NCBI GenBank assembly: GCA_001936135.1
Contig: CP012816.1
Location: 1,925,501 to 1,989,500, forward strand
Reading direction: 5' to 3'
Length of the DNA stretch: 64,000 nucleotides
DNA from: Saccharomycopsis fibuligera x Saccharomycopsis cf. fibuligera
Lineage: Eukaryota; Ascomycota; Saccharomycetes; Ascoideales; Saccharomycopsidaceae
A program made the position numbers and the translations under genes. Shown piece after piece: positions 49,503 through 59,611 of this stretch (position 1 is the first letter of the stretch; every line of letters starts with the position of its first letter). The notes below the pieces were generated by a model, which searched no databases, was not told the DNA's origin, and saw only the letters and a program-made list of their open reading frames with translations.

Positions 49503-51837
49503 GCGTCCTCTGCTTCGTCACCACAAATACCACAGCGACTACAAGTACGCCGTCAAGTATGCGGGAAGCTTCTACAAGAACAGTAGAGCACACAGTCTAG
49601 ACGGCCGCCCCGCAACTCACCACCACGATGAGAGAGAACAGTACACTACCACCAGCAACAAACACCCAACAGCGATTCACACAAACCATAGTACTGGTCA
49701 CATTCCTAATGGCTTGGCTCACGACAGTAATACGGTAAGCCGTCGGCACCATCGCCAGCAGCAGGAGGAGCACCACCACCACCACCACCACCACCACTCG
49801 GAGAAACCGCTCTACGCGCCTCCTACACCAATGCCTAACCCATTGCTCCTGGCTAGCCAACATACTCCTTTTGCCAGCGCTGGTGAACCCCAAATCATTT
49901 CTGACGGCCATCTCAGAAATGTCGTTCACCAGGACCATAACAATACAGCTCCACCTCCAACCAACCAATCCCAACAGAATCCACCGCTAGCGTTTTTCTA
50001 CCCTCCCAATCTGAACATCCCCATAATGCTTCCTCCATTGCCCCCACTACCCAGTAATGGCTTCCCACCACCGCCGCCGCCGCCATTGGTGTTCCCTCCA
50101 TTCTCTGCATCTTCTGATTCTGGCTCTTATTTGTCGCCTTCTTCATCTTCGTATACTTCTTCTCCACCTTCCAGTAGCGGATCAACTCAGTCCAAATTGT
50201 CCAGAGTGCCAATGAAAAAAAAATCATTCTTTACAAAGACCATCGAGGACCTAGTGGCGAGCGTGTTGAATGCTGACCCAAATTATAAACCTCCAAAAAA
50301 TTCCAATAGCTCCAAAAGTAGCCGCACTGATAAAGTGCTGCCAAAGTCAAAGTCAAAGTCAAAGAAAAAGCCACAATGTTCACGTAGTGGCACAAATAAG
50401 TGGCTAATACAAAACCCGACCATGCCCGGTGATGCTGCCAGTCGTTTCAAAGCTCCAATTGACAAGACCAAGATTGCCATTGGCTCCGCTTTCGCTGTTC
50501 TTATTTTTGCGATTTTCTTCTTCATTTTCCTCATATCTCAAAAGAATAACGCCATTTTTCTTGCTGAGCATTCAAGGGCAAAATTCATCAAACGGCCCAG
50601 AATCGTCGTTTGTCAATCTTTTGCGCCTTCCAATACTTTTGCTACTGTTGAACTTGATGACAAGAGGTTGCCTTGGAGTGAGCTAAAACTAAATTATAAT
50701 GCAGATATTGTTGAAATTCCACTTGATAATCTCAAAAGCCGTGCAGATTTCATTAATAAGTTAGCGCAGCTTAAAGAGTTTCACGTTATTGTGCTTAGCC
50801 CGCCAACTGAAGCAATAGCGGGGCCACTAGATGATGAGATTATTAGCCATTTACCAAGGTCAACGGTAGCGGTAATCCAGTCATCGTCAAACTCAAATTA
50901 CGACTCAAACCTAATTAATCTGCTAACTGGCAGAAATATCCAGATTTCATACTACAATTTGAATTCTGAGTTGAAAGAGAATTCTACTGCCGACACTCAT
51001 GTGTTTTTGATGTTAAGTGCCATGAGAAATTATAAGCAAGCTATGTACAGCTTACTTGAAGCTTACAAAGATACTCAAAAAGCAGGCCAAGAGCCCCTGC
51101 AGCAGCAACATTTGCAAAATGTTTACAGTAAGCTGCTGCTACTGAGCAATACAATTAGCCCAGGAATGATGCCCAATGGACAAATTTTGGGTATTTTGGG
51201 CATGAATGGTGTTAGTAAAGCTCTTGCAGCGCGAATGAAACCTTTTAATTTTAAGAGGATGATATATTATGACAAGTATAAGTTGCCAGCTGTCATTGAA
51301 GAAAAATTGGGATTAGAATACGTTGGATCAAAAGAGGAGCTTCTTGCTTCGGCTGATGTCATTTCTCTTACAGGACCTCCATCACAATCTCATTTGTCTC
51401 CATTATCATCATCGCTTCTGTCTTTTAGAAACGACAGACATGACAATACAAATAATCATGTACTATACGGCATCGATAGTGCCGCAATTGCACTTATGCG
51501 AAATAATGTAATAATAGTCAGCACTGCTCCATCGGAGTTCAACTTGATTGATTTCAAAAGTCTCAAAAAGCAGCTAAGCACAAATAAAAAGCACAAGAAA
51601 ATTCGTGCTTTAGCAACAGATTCTCTAGACTTAACCAACAGGGAAGCGGTACAGTTGCTTGAGTTTGACAATGTTATGGTGATGCCGCAAATGAGTTTAC
51701 ATTCGCAAGAAGTCGCTTGGGGTGATGATGAATGGATAGTTAGAAATATTAAGCATTTTTTGGAGACAGGGAAAGTGTTGAATGGGGCAGTGGAACAACA
51801 AGATGTGGAGTTTAACTTTGATTATTTTGTTCAATGA
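49492..51837 (+). CDS. Membrane-anchored D-2-hydroxyacid dehydrogenase-like protein, probable pseudoenzyme
   Basis: The 781 residues comprise a long cytosolic-type N-terminal region (1-327) with a His run (95-102), Pro runs and a Lys/Ser-rich part, a single membrane helix (about 328-349, IAIGSAFAVLIFAIFFFIFL) and a C-terminal D-isomer-specific 2-hydroxyacid dehydrogenase-like domain (about 368-781). The NAD-binding turn reads GILGMNG (567-573), with Asp593 at the expected end of the second strand. The usual catalytic residues are absent: the TARG segment is STAPSE (677-682), and the catalytic His in TPH is Gln733 in MPQMSLHS. I infer a binding or regulatory role. No orthologue name came to mind; fusion to a membrane anchor is unusual. 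Confidence 0.75.
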   Translation: MSAERPLLRHHKYHSDYKYAVKYAGSFYKNSRAHSLDGRPATHHHDEREQYTTTSNKHPTAIHTNHSTGHIPNGLAHDSNTVSRRHHRQQQEEHHHHHHHHHSEKPLYAPPTPMPNPLLLASQHTPFASAGEPQIISDGHLRNVVHQDHNNTAPPPTNQSQQNPPLAFFYPPNLNIPIMLPPLPPLPSNGFPPPPPPPLVFPPFSASSDSGSYLSPSSSSYTSSPPSSSGSTQSKLSRVPMKKKSFFTKTIEDLVASVLNADPNYKPPKNSNSSKSSRTDKVLPKSKSKSKKKPQCSRSGTNKWLIQNPTMPGDAASRFKAPIDKTKIAIGSAFAVLIFAIFFFIFLISQKNNAIFLAEHSRAKFIKRPRIVVCQSFAPSNTFATVELDDKRLPWSELKLNYNADIVEIPLDNLKSRADFINKLAQLKEFHVIVLSPPTEAIAGPLDDEIISHLPRSTVAVIQSSSNSNYDSNLINLLTGRNIQISYYNLNSELKENSTADTHVFLMLSAMRNYKQAMYSLLEAYKDTQKAGQEPLQQQHLQNVYSKLLLLSNTISPGMMPNGQILGILGMNGVSKALAARMKPFNFKRMIYYDKYKLPAVIEEKLGLEYVGSKEELLASADVISLTGPPSQSHLSPLSSSLLSFRNDRHDNTNNHVLYGIDSAAIALMRNNVIIVSTAPSEFNLIDFKSLKKQLSTNKKHKKIRALATDSLDLTNREAVQLLEFDNVMVMPQMSLHSQEVAWGDDEWIVRNIKHFLETGKVLNGAVEQQDVEFNFDYFVQ

Positions 51838-52325
51838 AAGATGCTTCAATTTTTGGATTATCTATAAGAGGTCTTGACTTAGTATGTTTGTTCAATCGAA
51901 TGCTTTTTTTATCTGCTTTATGCTTACTGTGTTAGATTTTTACCGTTTTTTAGATTTAGATTTAGATTTAGATTTTAATTTTTTAACATGCTAAAAATTT
52001 GTTTTTGCTTTAATTTATCTGAAACTGTGTCTAGACTTATTTCGAATCGCAATAATTGAATTGCTGTGGAGATTTTTTTAAATACTATCACATTAAGTAA
52101 GGTGCTAATTGAGTACAGATCAATATCATGCATGCTGTGAAAACTGCAGAAACTCCGCTCTGCCAGAAAATCTCGAAAAAAATCTGTAAAAAAAAAAAAA
52201 AAAATTAATGTTAGACAGCACGCGTATTATGTTGTAACTGACTGTAGCCGACTCAATCTTTACCAAATCTTTATCAAAGCCAAATTATAACCATAGATAC
52301 AATAAACTCATACACATAGGTATAT
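51838..52325. other. Intergenic region with TTTAGA hexamer repeat
   Basis: About 490 bp of AT-rich DNA between two plus-strand genes. It has four copies of a TTTAGA hexamer at about 51950-51976 and an A run near 52190-52203. No gene is supported. Confidence 0.5.
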
Positions 52326-53890
52326 ATGTCCCAACTCGCATCTTCGCTTTCAAAGCTAGCAGTGTCCTCATCCACAGCTGCCTCCCCAGCCAACCCAGCT
52401 GTCAGTGCTAATGCCAACACCAGTGCCACTCCAAAATACTTTGACATTGGTGTGAATTTCACTGATCCAATGTTTCAAGGTCATTATAATGGCAAGCCGC
52501 AACATCCGTCGGATATCGAGGACGTTATTAGTAGAGCAAAGCTATTCAATGTGGATAAAATGCTTGTCACTGGGTCTTCGTTGGAGGAAAGTTTGCGATC
52601 TTTGGAGATTTGTCTTCTGCATCGTAAGTGGTTTCTTTTTTATTTTTTTGTTTTTTTAACTTTTTGTTTTTTGATTGCTTAATCTACTACTTTTGTAGTT
52701 CACACATCATGCTAACAAAATATGAACCAGCAAGCAATTTGTATTCCACCGTGGGAGTCCATCCATGCACAGTAACAGAATTCGAAAACGAGGGCACCGA
52801 TCCCCAACAGCATCTTCAAAAACTTAAAGAACTTGCTATTCAGGGAGCACAACAAGGCATAGTTAAAGCTTTTGGTGAAATTGGGCTAGATTATGATCGC
52901 CTCCATTATGCTTCTGCCGAACTTCAAAAGAAATATTTTTTGAAACAGTTGGAAGTTGCATGTGAGGTGAAGTTGCCATTGTTTTTGCACATGAGGGCGG
53001 CTTGCGATGATTTTGTTAATATTATTAAACCGTTTTTGCCAATTGATCAACCAAAGGGAAATGATCAGTCACAGAAAGAAAAGCCACAAGAGCAACAGCG
53101 GCAAGATAAATCATCTGAAGAGACGATGCCAACGCCAAAAACTGTGAATGGAAAAAAATTGGCCAAAAATGGGGTTGTGCATTCATTTACTGGCACTTTG
53201 GAAGAACTTCAGAAACTTCTTAATCTTGGATTTTACATCGGAGTTAATGGTTGCTCATTGAAAACTGAAGAAAACTTACAAGTCGCAGCAAAGATCCCAT
53301 TGAATCGATTATTGATTGAAACTGATTCTCCATGGTGTGAGATTCGCAAATCTCATGCTGCGTATCGATACTTGACAGCATATCCAAATGCATTTTATCC
53401 AGAAGTGGTGGCCGAGTCTTTGTCTGCTGAACAGGATGCTGAACAAAGCGCTGAACAGAACAATAGTAGCATTAATAGTAGTAATGCTGCTAGAAATAAC
53501 AACAATAGCAATACAGATATTTTGATGAATGAACTTAATCCTCAGAAACGAGGACAGCAAAGCCAAAAACAAAAGCAAAAGAAACTGAAACAACAACCAC
53601 AACAGAAAGGGAAACAGCAAAACTCTAGTCTCCACGAGCTCCTTCCATTCCCATCATTTAAGAAAGAACATTACGTGAAGAAATATAACCCAGAAGCTTC
53701 TACTGCCAATAGCGCAGGAATCAACAAAATTGGGGAGAAAGCGGCTCCAGTGATAAAGTCGAGAAACGAACCGGTTTACGTTGGGTTCGTGGCCGAAGTG
53801 ATGTCCAAATTGATGAATGTGGAGCCTGAGGTTTTGATTAGGGAGACTTATAAGAATGGGTTGGAGTTGTTTGAGATCGACCAGTCTTAA
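52326..53890 (+). CDS. TatD-type deoxyribonuclease (TATDN1 / YBL055C family)
   Basis: Metal-dependent nuclease linked to DNA degradation during apoptosis-like death in yeast. It is spliced: exon 1 52326-52623, intron 52624-52730 (donor GTAAGT, branch TGCTAAC at 52710-52716, acceptor ACCAG), exon 2 52731-53890; product 485 residues. With this acceptor, SLEICLLHPSNLYSTVGVHP aligns without a gap to human TATDN1. Metal-site elements are DIGVNFTDPMF, GEIGLDYDR, FLHMR, VHSFTG and IETDSPWC, all intact. Two inserts are atypical: about 35 Gln/Lys-rich residues before VHSFTG and about 100 residues with AEQ and QKQK repeats after PWC. RNEPVY near the end matches the family. Confidence 0.88.
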
Positions 53891-54391
53891 GCAGTTTTGA
53901 AGCAAAGATAGGAACTTCATCGGATGGAAAGATATTTCAATCTATAAGTTTAGAATATTTGCCTTAAAATTTTTGATTTGGTAAGGATTTTTGGAGAAAA
54001 TTTACTGCTTCACCTTAGTTTTTTTGACAAGGTACTTTTGAAACATTAGTATTCTGTAATAACTGTGAAAATCGTCTTTGAATAAGTTTCTCAAAATCAC
54101 AGCATGCCAAGTTACCATTTGTAATTATTTCCAGCAATTATAAGTGTGTATTACAATCCCTCGTACTGAAATAGAAATAGATATTTTTCATTAAATTTAA
54201 ATTTTTTATAAATTTTGAAAAATGTACAATTTTATCATTAAATGAAAAGATTGTATTGTGGTCATGTAATGTTATATAACATTATTAAAAATAGCATAAA
54301 TATATAAACAGAGTTAAAATCTATTAAGTATGGTAATCGTAAAGATAATAATAAAAAAGTATGAAAGTAAAAAAAGCAGGTCATTATTAAC
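53891..54391. other. Convergent intergenic region
   Basis: About 500 bp of AT-rich DNA between the 3' ends of the TatD gene and ARO2. Nothing else was found. Confidence 0.55.
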
Positions 54392-55587
54392 CTAAGCAAT
54401 TAAGGACTTGGCAAACTCTCTAGACTTTTGGATTAACAAGGCATCAGCAACAGCCAAAGCAGCCATTGCTTCAACAATTGGGACAGCTCTTGGAACAACA
54501 TTAGGATCGTGTCTACCTCTAGCTTTCAAGACACCATCAGCACCTTCGTAAGATGCGGTAGCTTGTTCTTGAGAAATAGTTGCAGGAGGCTTGAAAGCAA
54601 CAGAAAAATAAACATTTTCACCATTAGAAATTCCTCCTTGAATACCACCAGAATGGTTAGTTCTAGTTCTGAATCTACCAGTGGATGGGTCAACGAAGAA
54701 AGCATCATTGTGCTTAGAGCCTTTCATGGTAGTACCATAGAAGCCGGAACCAATTTCAAAACCCTTAGTGGCTGGAATCGACAACATAGCATGAGCCAAA
54801 AGAGCTTCCAATTTGTCAAAAGCTGGTTCGCCTAAACCGGTTGGCAAGTTTCTAATCACACAAGTGACGACCCCACCAATAGAGTCATGCTCATCTCTGA
54901 TTTGTTCCACAATCTTGGTAGCTTTTTCAGCAACTTCTGGCACTGGACATCTTATTGGGTTGAACTCATCAACTTTTTCTCTAGTTATGTTTTCCAACAA
55001 GTCTTGGAATTCCTTAGAACTTGGGTCTCTATTTATGGCAGCGCTACCAACAGCAGACACAAAGGCAACAATTTCAACATTGTGGGCTTTAGCCAAAAAT
55101 TTCTCAGCAATGGCACCAGCAGCAACTCTACCAATGGTTTCTCTAGCAGAAGATCTGCCACCACCGCTAGATGCTTTAATACCGTATTTTTGCAAATAAG
55201 TGTAATCAGCATGAGATGGTCTTGGGTAAATATCAGTTTCAGAGTAATCTTTTGGTCTGTGGTCTTCGTTCAACACAAGCATACCAATTGGGGTACCAAG
55301 GGTCTTACCAAATTCTGTACCTGATTGGATAGCAACTCTGTCTTTTTCATTTCTCGGGGTGGCAAGTTTAGATTGGCCAGGTCTTCTTCTGGTGAGTTGA
55401 GTTTGGATATCATCCTCAGTGAGGTCCAATCCTGGAGGAACACCGTCCACAATGCAGCCGACTGACTTGCAGTGGGATTCACCGTAGGTGGTGACGCCTG
55501 GAAAAGGTGTTAGTAAGATATACTACAACCATATGAGAGCACAAAAACAGACAAACACATACGAAATAAGGTACCGAATGATGACAT
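54392..55587 (-). CDS. ARO2: Chorismate synthase Aro2
   Basis: Final enzyme of the shikimate pathway: converts 5-enolpyruvylshikimate-3-phosphate to chorismate using reduced FMN, with an intrinsic flavin reductase in fungi. It is spliced: exon 1 55563-55587 (25 nt), intron 55498-55562 (donor GTATGT, branch TACTAAC at 55509-55515 on the complement, acceptor CCAG), exon 2 54392-55497. The joint reads [20 protein letters not shown], and the total of 376 residues equals the Saccharomyces cerevisiae enzyme. Signature blocks [34 protein letters not shown], and [19 protein letters not shown] are all present. It is divergent from SRP102. Confidence 0.97.
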
Positions 55588-55867
55588 AGTGGTTGATAGT
55601 TGATATTTGATATCTGGGTTGGAAGCCTATGCTGTGCAGAGATGAAAAGTTACTCATCGAGCCAAACCCTGTACTAAAATATTTTTTTCCGCTTTGTGAA
55701 AATTCAGCGATTTGGTGAATTCTAAATTAGGCACGTGATAAAATAAAAATCAGGCTACGCAGCCAGCAAAGACTCGTTCCCATTTGGTGATGGCGATAGT
55801 GTGAATTTAATGGCCTAATGATAAAGAGCAGGCCCTGAATACTTTCCAGAGACGAACCACACCTAAA
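55588..55867. promoter_or_regulatory. Divergent promoter between ARO2 and SRP102
   Basis: A 280-bp shared promoter with a CACGTG E-box at 55732-55737, near its middle. The site matches the Cbf1/bHLH consensus; its use is inference. Confidence 0.5.
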
Positions 55868-56818
55868 ATGACATTGAGCGACAGTGTGGATGGGCTCATA
55901 CAGAGTCAGCAACAGCAACAGCAACAGCAACAACTAGAGCAGCTACGAAGTTTTTTGTGGCAGAACCAAGCCATCATCTCCGTGGTTGTCGGGCTTTTAG
56001 CGTTGGGAATTGCACTTATTGCCTACCAGAGCACAGGAAATCAAAGTGCACCAATCAGCGAAGACAATCTTCAGCAAAAAACCAAAATTCCTACATTTTT
56101 GATAGCTGGTCCTCCAAATAGCGGCAAAACAAGTTTATTCCAGTATTTGTCACACTTGAGCAGTAAAAATGACAACGGTGACAACAATAACAATGATGAC
56201 GTGCAAGAGCTAAAGTTTCACGAATTGGATATTAGTACTACAAAATCTTTCCGATTGAATATCAACAACAACATCAAGTTACCATTCCAGTCGTCTTATA
56301 AGACCGAATACACTCTCATTGACGTGCCAGGTGAGGAAAAAATCTACAACTTGCGCATCAAGGAAATTTTGGACCATTTCCAAAAGATTAAAGGTATAGT
56401 GTTTGTCATTGATTCTACAGTACACAATAATGAAATTAATGGTATTGCTAAACGTCTTTTCAGCCTTTTGCTTCTCAGCGAAAAGAGACCAAATGGTATT
56501 GATATTTTGCTTGCGATCAACAAAACGGATCAGTTCGGTGCTAGACCAGTGGCCAAGTTCAGAGAAATCTTGGAAAAAGAAATTAATGAAATCAAGAACT
56601 TGAATTTACGTAATTTGAAGAAAGTCAATCTTAATGGCAAGGAAAGTAATGATGAGCATGATGATGAAGCAGAACAAATTCTTGAAGAGTTTGGTAATGC
56701 TAATGTGCAGTTCAAGTTTGATCAATTGGAAGGTAACTTTGATTTTGTCGGGGGCAGTCTTTATCAGAATAAAGCTATTGAATGGGTCAACTGGCTTGAC
56801 GAAAGAGCGGCAAATTAG
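55868..56818 (+). CDS. SRP102: Srp102, signal recognition particle receptor beta subunit
   Basis: ER membrane GTPase that anchors the SRP receptor alpha subunit at the translocon. The 316 residues have a Gln-rich start, a membrane helix (about 36-53, AIISVVVGLLALGIALIA), then an Arf-like GTPase domain: Walker A GPPNSGKT (81-88), TLIDVPGEEKI as switch II, and NKTD for guanine specificity. Two acidic Asn/Asp and Glu/Asp stretches are inserted in loops. The length is slightly above the yeast protein (244 residues). Confidence 0.93.
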   Translation: MTLSDSVDGLIQSQQQQQQQQQLEQLRSFLWQNQAIISVVVGLLALGIALIAYQSTGNQSAPISEDNLQQKTKIPTFLIAGPPNSGKTSLFQYLSHLSSKNDNGDNNNNDDVQELKFHELDISTTKSFRLNINNNIKLPFQSSYKTEYTLIDVPGEEKIYNLRIKEILDHFQKIKGIVFVIDSTVHNNEINGIAKRLFSLLLLSEKRPNGIDILLAINKTDQFGARPVAKFREILEKEINEIKNLNLRNLKKVNLNGKESNDEHDDEAEQILEEFGNANVQFKFDQLEGNFDFVGGSLYQNKAIEWVNWLDERAAN

Positions 56819-57106
56819 AGAGCCTTAGTATTTGTACTTTATATTCTTTTTTTTTTTTTTGTTTTTATCTATATTTTGCGCCAGATGAATAAATATCCGT
56901 TTTTGCTCGATATGGCAACATAATTAAAGATATCCTATTTGTGCAAAATATGCATCATTAGTGCTTCTTCGTATTTAACTTTTTGCAGCAATCATACACT
57001 CTTGTGCCCAGAGATTACCATTTGTATACAATATTATAATTGACAACTTACTGCAGCGAAAACCAAGCGAGAAAAAAAAAAAAAAAAACTATCTTGAATT
57101 TTTTAT

Positions 57107-57945
57107 TCACGGACACAGTTGCCATTTCCACAACTTTTCTCCTGGATTAATCAATTCACGGTGGTTATCTCTTTCAAAAGCCAATCCTTTACCCTCGCCT
57201 TGAGCGGCAATAGTCTGCATATAATAAAACAAATCACTATTGTTGAACCCTTCTGAAAGTTTGCCTTGAGAAATCATCACTGCTTTATCTAATGGCAAGT
57301 TTGGATTTTTTTAACCTAGTATTATGAATTTTTTCAAAAGTTTCAATTACTTCTCTTTGACTAGTCATGTCGGAGTAAACTCGAATATGGCCAGGAATCT
57401 CTACCAATGAATTGGTATCCATTGACGCAACAACTACTTTCAATCCTTCCACATGACGAGATTTCTGGGAACGCTCAATCTTCAGGCTGAAGAGACTTGG
57501 GAAATCGTGACTGGTGGCCTCCAAGTCAGTACCGATTTGGGAAGGACTACAATTTTATATTTTTATTATTACTATAATTATCACTATTTATGCTTTTTTT
57601 TCTAAGTGCTTCTAGGATGGGATCAAATGCAGCATTAGAGCCAGTCAAGTTGATGACTACAACAACGCCATCCGAAGCTTTATCCTACAGTTCTTCTGTA
57701 GCACCGTCAACCTCAGCTTTAATTTTGTAGTATTTAAGCACCTCGGTGTCATTCTTAAGCTTGGATTCGTCTCTTGTTAATGCTCTAATTGATAATGTGA
57801 AGATATTTCTGAACTGTCCAGTCAATGTATCAAGAACTGGGTTTTCGAGGACACCATTGGTGCCGAAGACAGCGGCGACTGGTTTGTAAGTCATTGAGAA
57901 TCTGTCAGCGTTAGAAATTGAGGTACAATATGTTGTAAATATCAT
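57107..57945 (-). pseudogene. Decayed NmrA-like NAD(P)-binding protein gene
   Basis: Pieces of one NmrA/isoflavone-reductase-like protein lie in order on the minus strand. The first (57685-57945) has the Rossmann start KPVAAVFGTNGVLENPVLDTL and IRALTRDESKL. It ends in an in-frame stop, after which similarity continues in the same frame as DGVVVVINLTGSNAAFDPIL. An AT-rich insertion at about 57545-57605 and a frame change near 57300 separate the later pieces (LEATSHDFPSLFSLKIERS and LDKAVMISQGKLSEGF). At least three lesions make this a pseudogene. Similarity remains easy to see, so decay looks fairly recent. The likely source is a gene family common in yeasts related to Candida. Confidence 0.75.
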
Positions 57946-59611
57946 TATATAATACTTTATCTATGGACTTATTCAGTTACTTTTTATGAAAATGACGCCC
58001 CATCAAAACTACCAATTAGAGAGTGTTTCCTAAACCCAGCTGAGCTGGTCTTTTTAAGATTGTTCATTAAAAATAAATAGGATAAGAATTATTTTTAAAT
58101 ATTTAATAAGTCTTTCACTTGGGTCTAATCAACTACTTAATAGCTCTATAAATATAAAAATTATCATAAAGTAAAATATAAATAAAATGAGAGTAGATGA
58201 TAGGGAAGCAAGTTATAGATTTTTTAAAGCACTGATCTCTATTGTTAAAAAATGAATGTATGACTGTTCTGTCTACGTTCTTATTTGGTAACATTTGCCT
58301 CATATTGTGTCATCCTTGTCAACTGAATAGGTCTTATCCAATATATTTGCCGGTTATGTTAATAACAATAGTAATAACGTGTATGTGGGACATCCTGCAG
58401 CTGTCAAAAACTCTATTTATTTTCTCCGCATGAACCATTTATATATATAGCCATAATTGGCCCTCATGCCCAAACACAAAATTTTTGCAAGAAAAGGGCT
58501 CTATTGATTGGTTATTATTTTTGAGTCAAGCTACAATCTATAGTAATGTGAAAACGCATTGTTAAAGTTTTGTTATGAGTATGAACACGCTTGAATTGTG
58601 ATGTATTTTAATCATGCGGGATCCTAGAATACTATACACAAAAAATCACTTGTCCCGTATGCATTTGAAAAGCCAAAGCTGTACAGTTTTTAAAACATAA
58701 ATGACGCTCAGCTTGAATTTGTCTAGTGAGATTACACAATACTAAGCAGAGCAGAAAAGAAATTAAACTGAAAGGTGATATGGTGATATGGTAACTTTCT
58801 AGAGGTGGTTCATTTAACCCAGAACTACATAATAAGAGAAAACGCAAAGTCGGAACCAGAAGAACAAATAAGATAAGTTACCGAGGCTAGACACTAGTTC
58901 TTTTCAAAATACGAAACAAAAAATTATGTAAACGAAATAGCATAATCCAATATCAACGCCAATACAAAGAAACTAATAACAAGTAAGTCATATTGATAAT
59001 CATGATAGCCATAACGATAACAAATACTAATAATATATAGGAAGACAAAAAAAGGGCTAAAAAATTAAAACGTAGTTGTTGATAATATTTTAGGCACCTA
59101 GTTGATGTTTCGTAATAAAAAGAAAATGATAATGGCACAATAGAATAGAAAAGGAGGAAAAAAAAGTAACAGTGAAAGGAAAGTGTTCAAAAGATATGAT
59201 GAAAAAAAGGTGACAAAAAATACAAAAAAGGGGCAATTAGATAAAGTCAGTAAGTCAATAATTTAAGCGTGTAACATGCAACATTCAAAACAGGCAATAC
59301 TTCTATAATGATTAAAAAACGAAGTAAGATTAATAAAAAAATAAAATAGAAATAACAAGAATTAATATAACGATGACAAAAAAAGGTAAGGGAAAACCAT
59401 AATATAAAACATTGAAATCACTGTCAGAAAAAATACAACATAAGAGATGAATAATATCAAGAAACGATAAAAATAACAAGAATAACAGGCATCCAACATT
59501 TCAAACATCTCAAACATTCCAAACGCTTTTTTCTCTGATACCAATAAATAAACCACCAGGATAGAAAACCTTTTTCTCTAGAATAAAAAAACTTATAAAC
59601 AAATGATGAAA
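57946..59611. other. Long AT-rich intergenic region
   Basis: This 1.67 kb interval includes the former promoter of the NmrA-like pseudogene and the 3' flank of PTC2. It is AT-rich with many A runs. I find no tRNA, repeat array or coding region. Confidence 0.5.

Noticed and set aside
52624-52700. A nearer splice acceptor (TTTTGTAG at about 52700) for the TatD gene
   Set aside because: With the GTAAGT donor it leads to an in-frame stop within five codons, whereas the ACCAG acceptor behind TGCTAAC keeps the frame and the family alignment.
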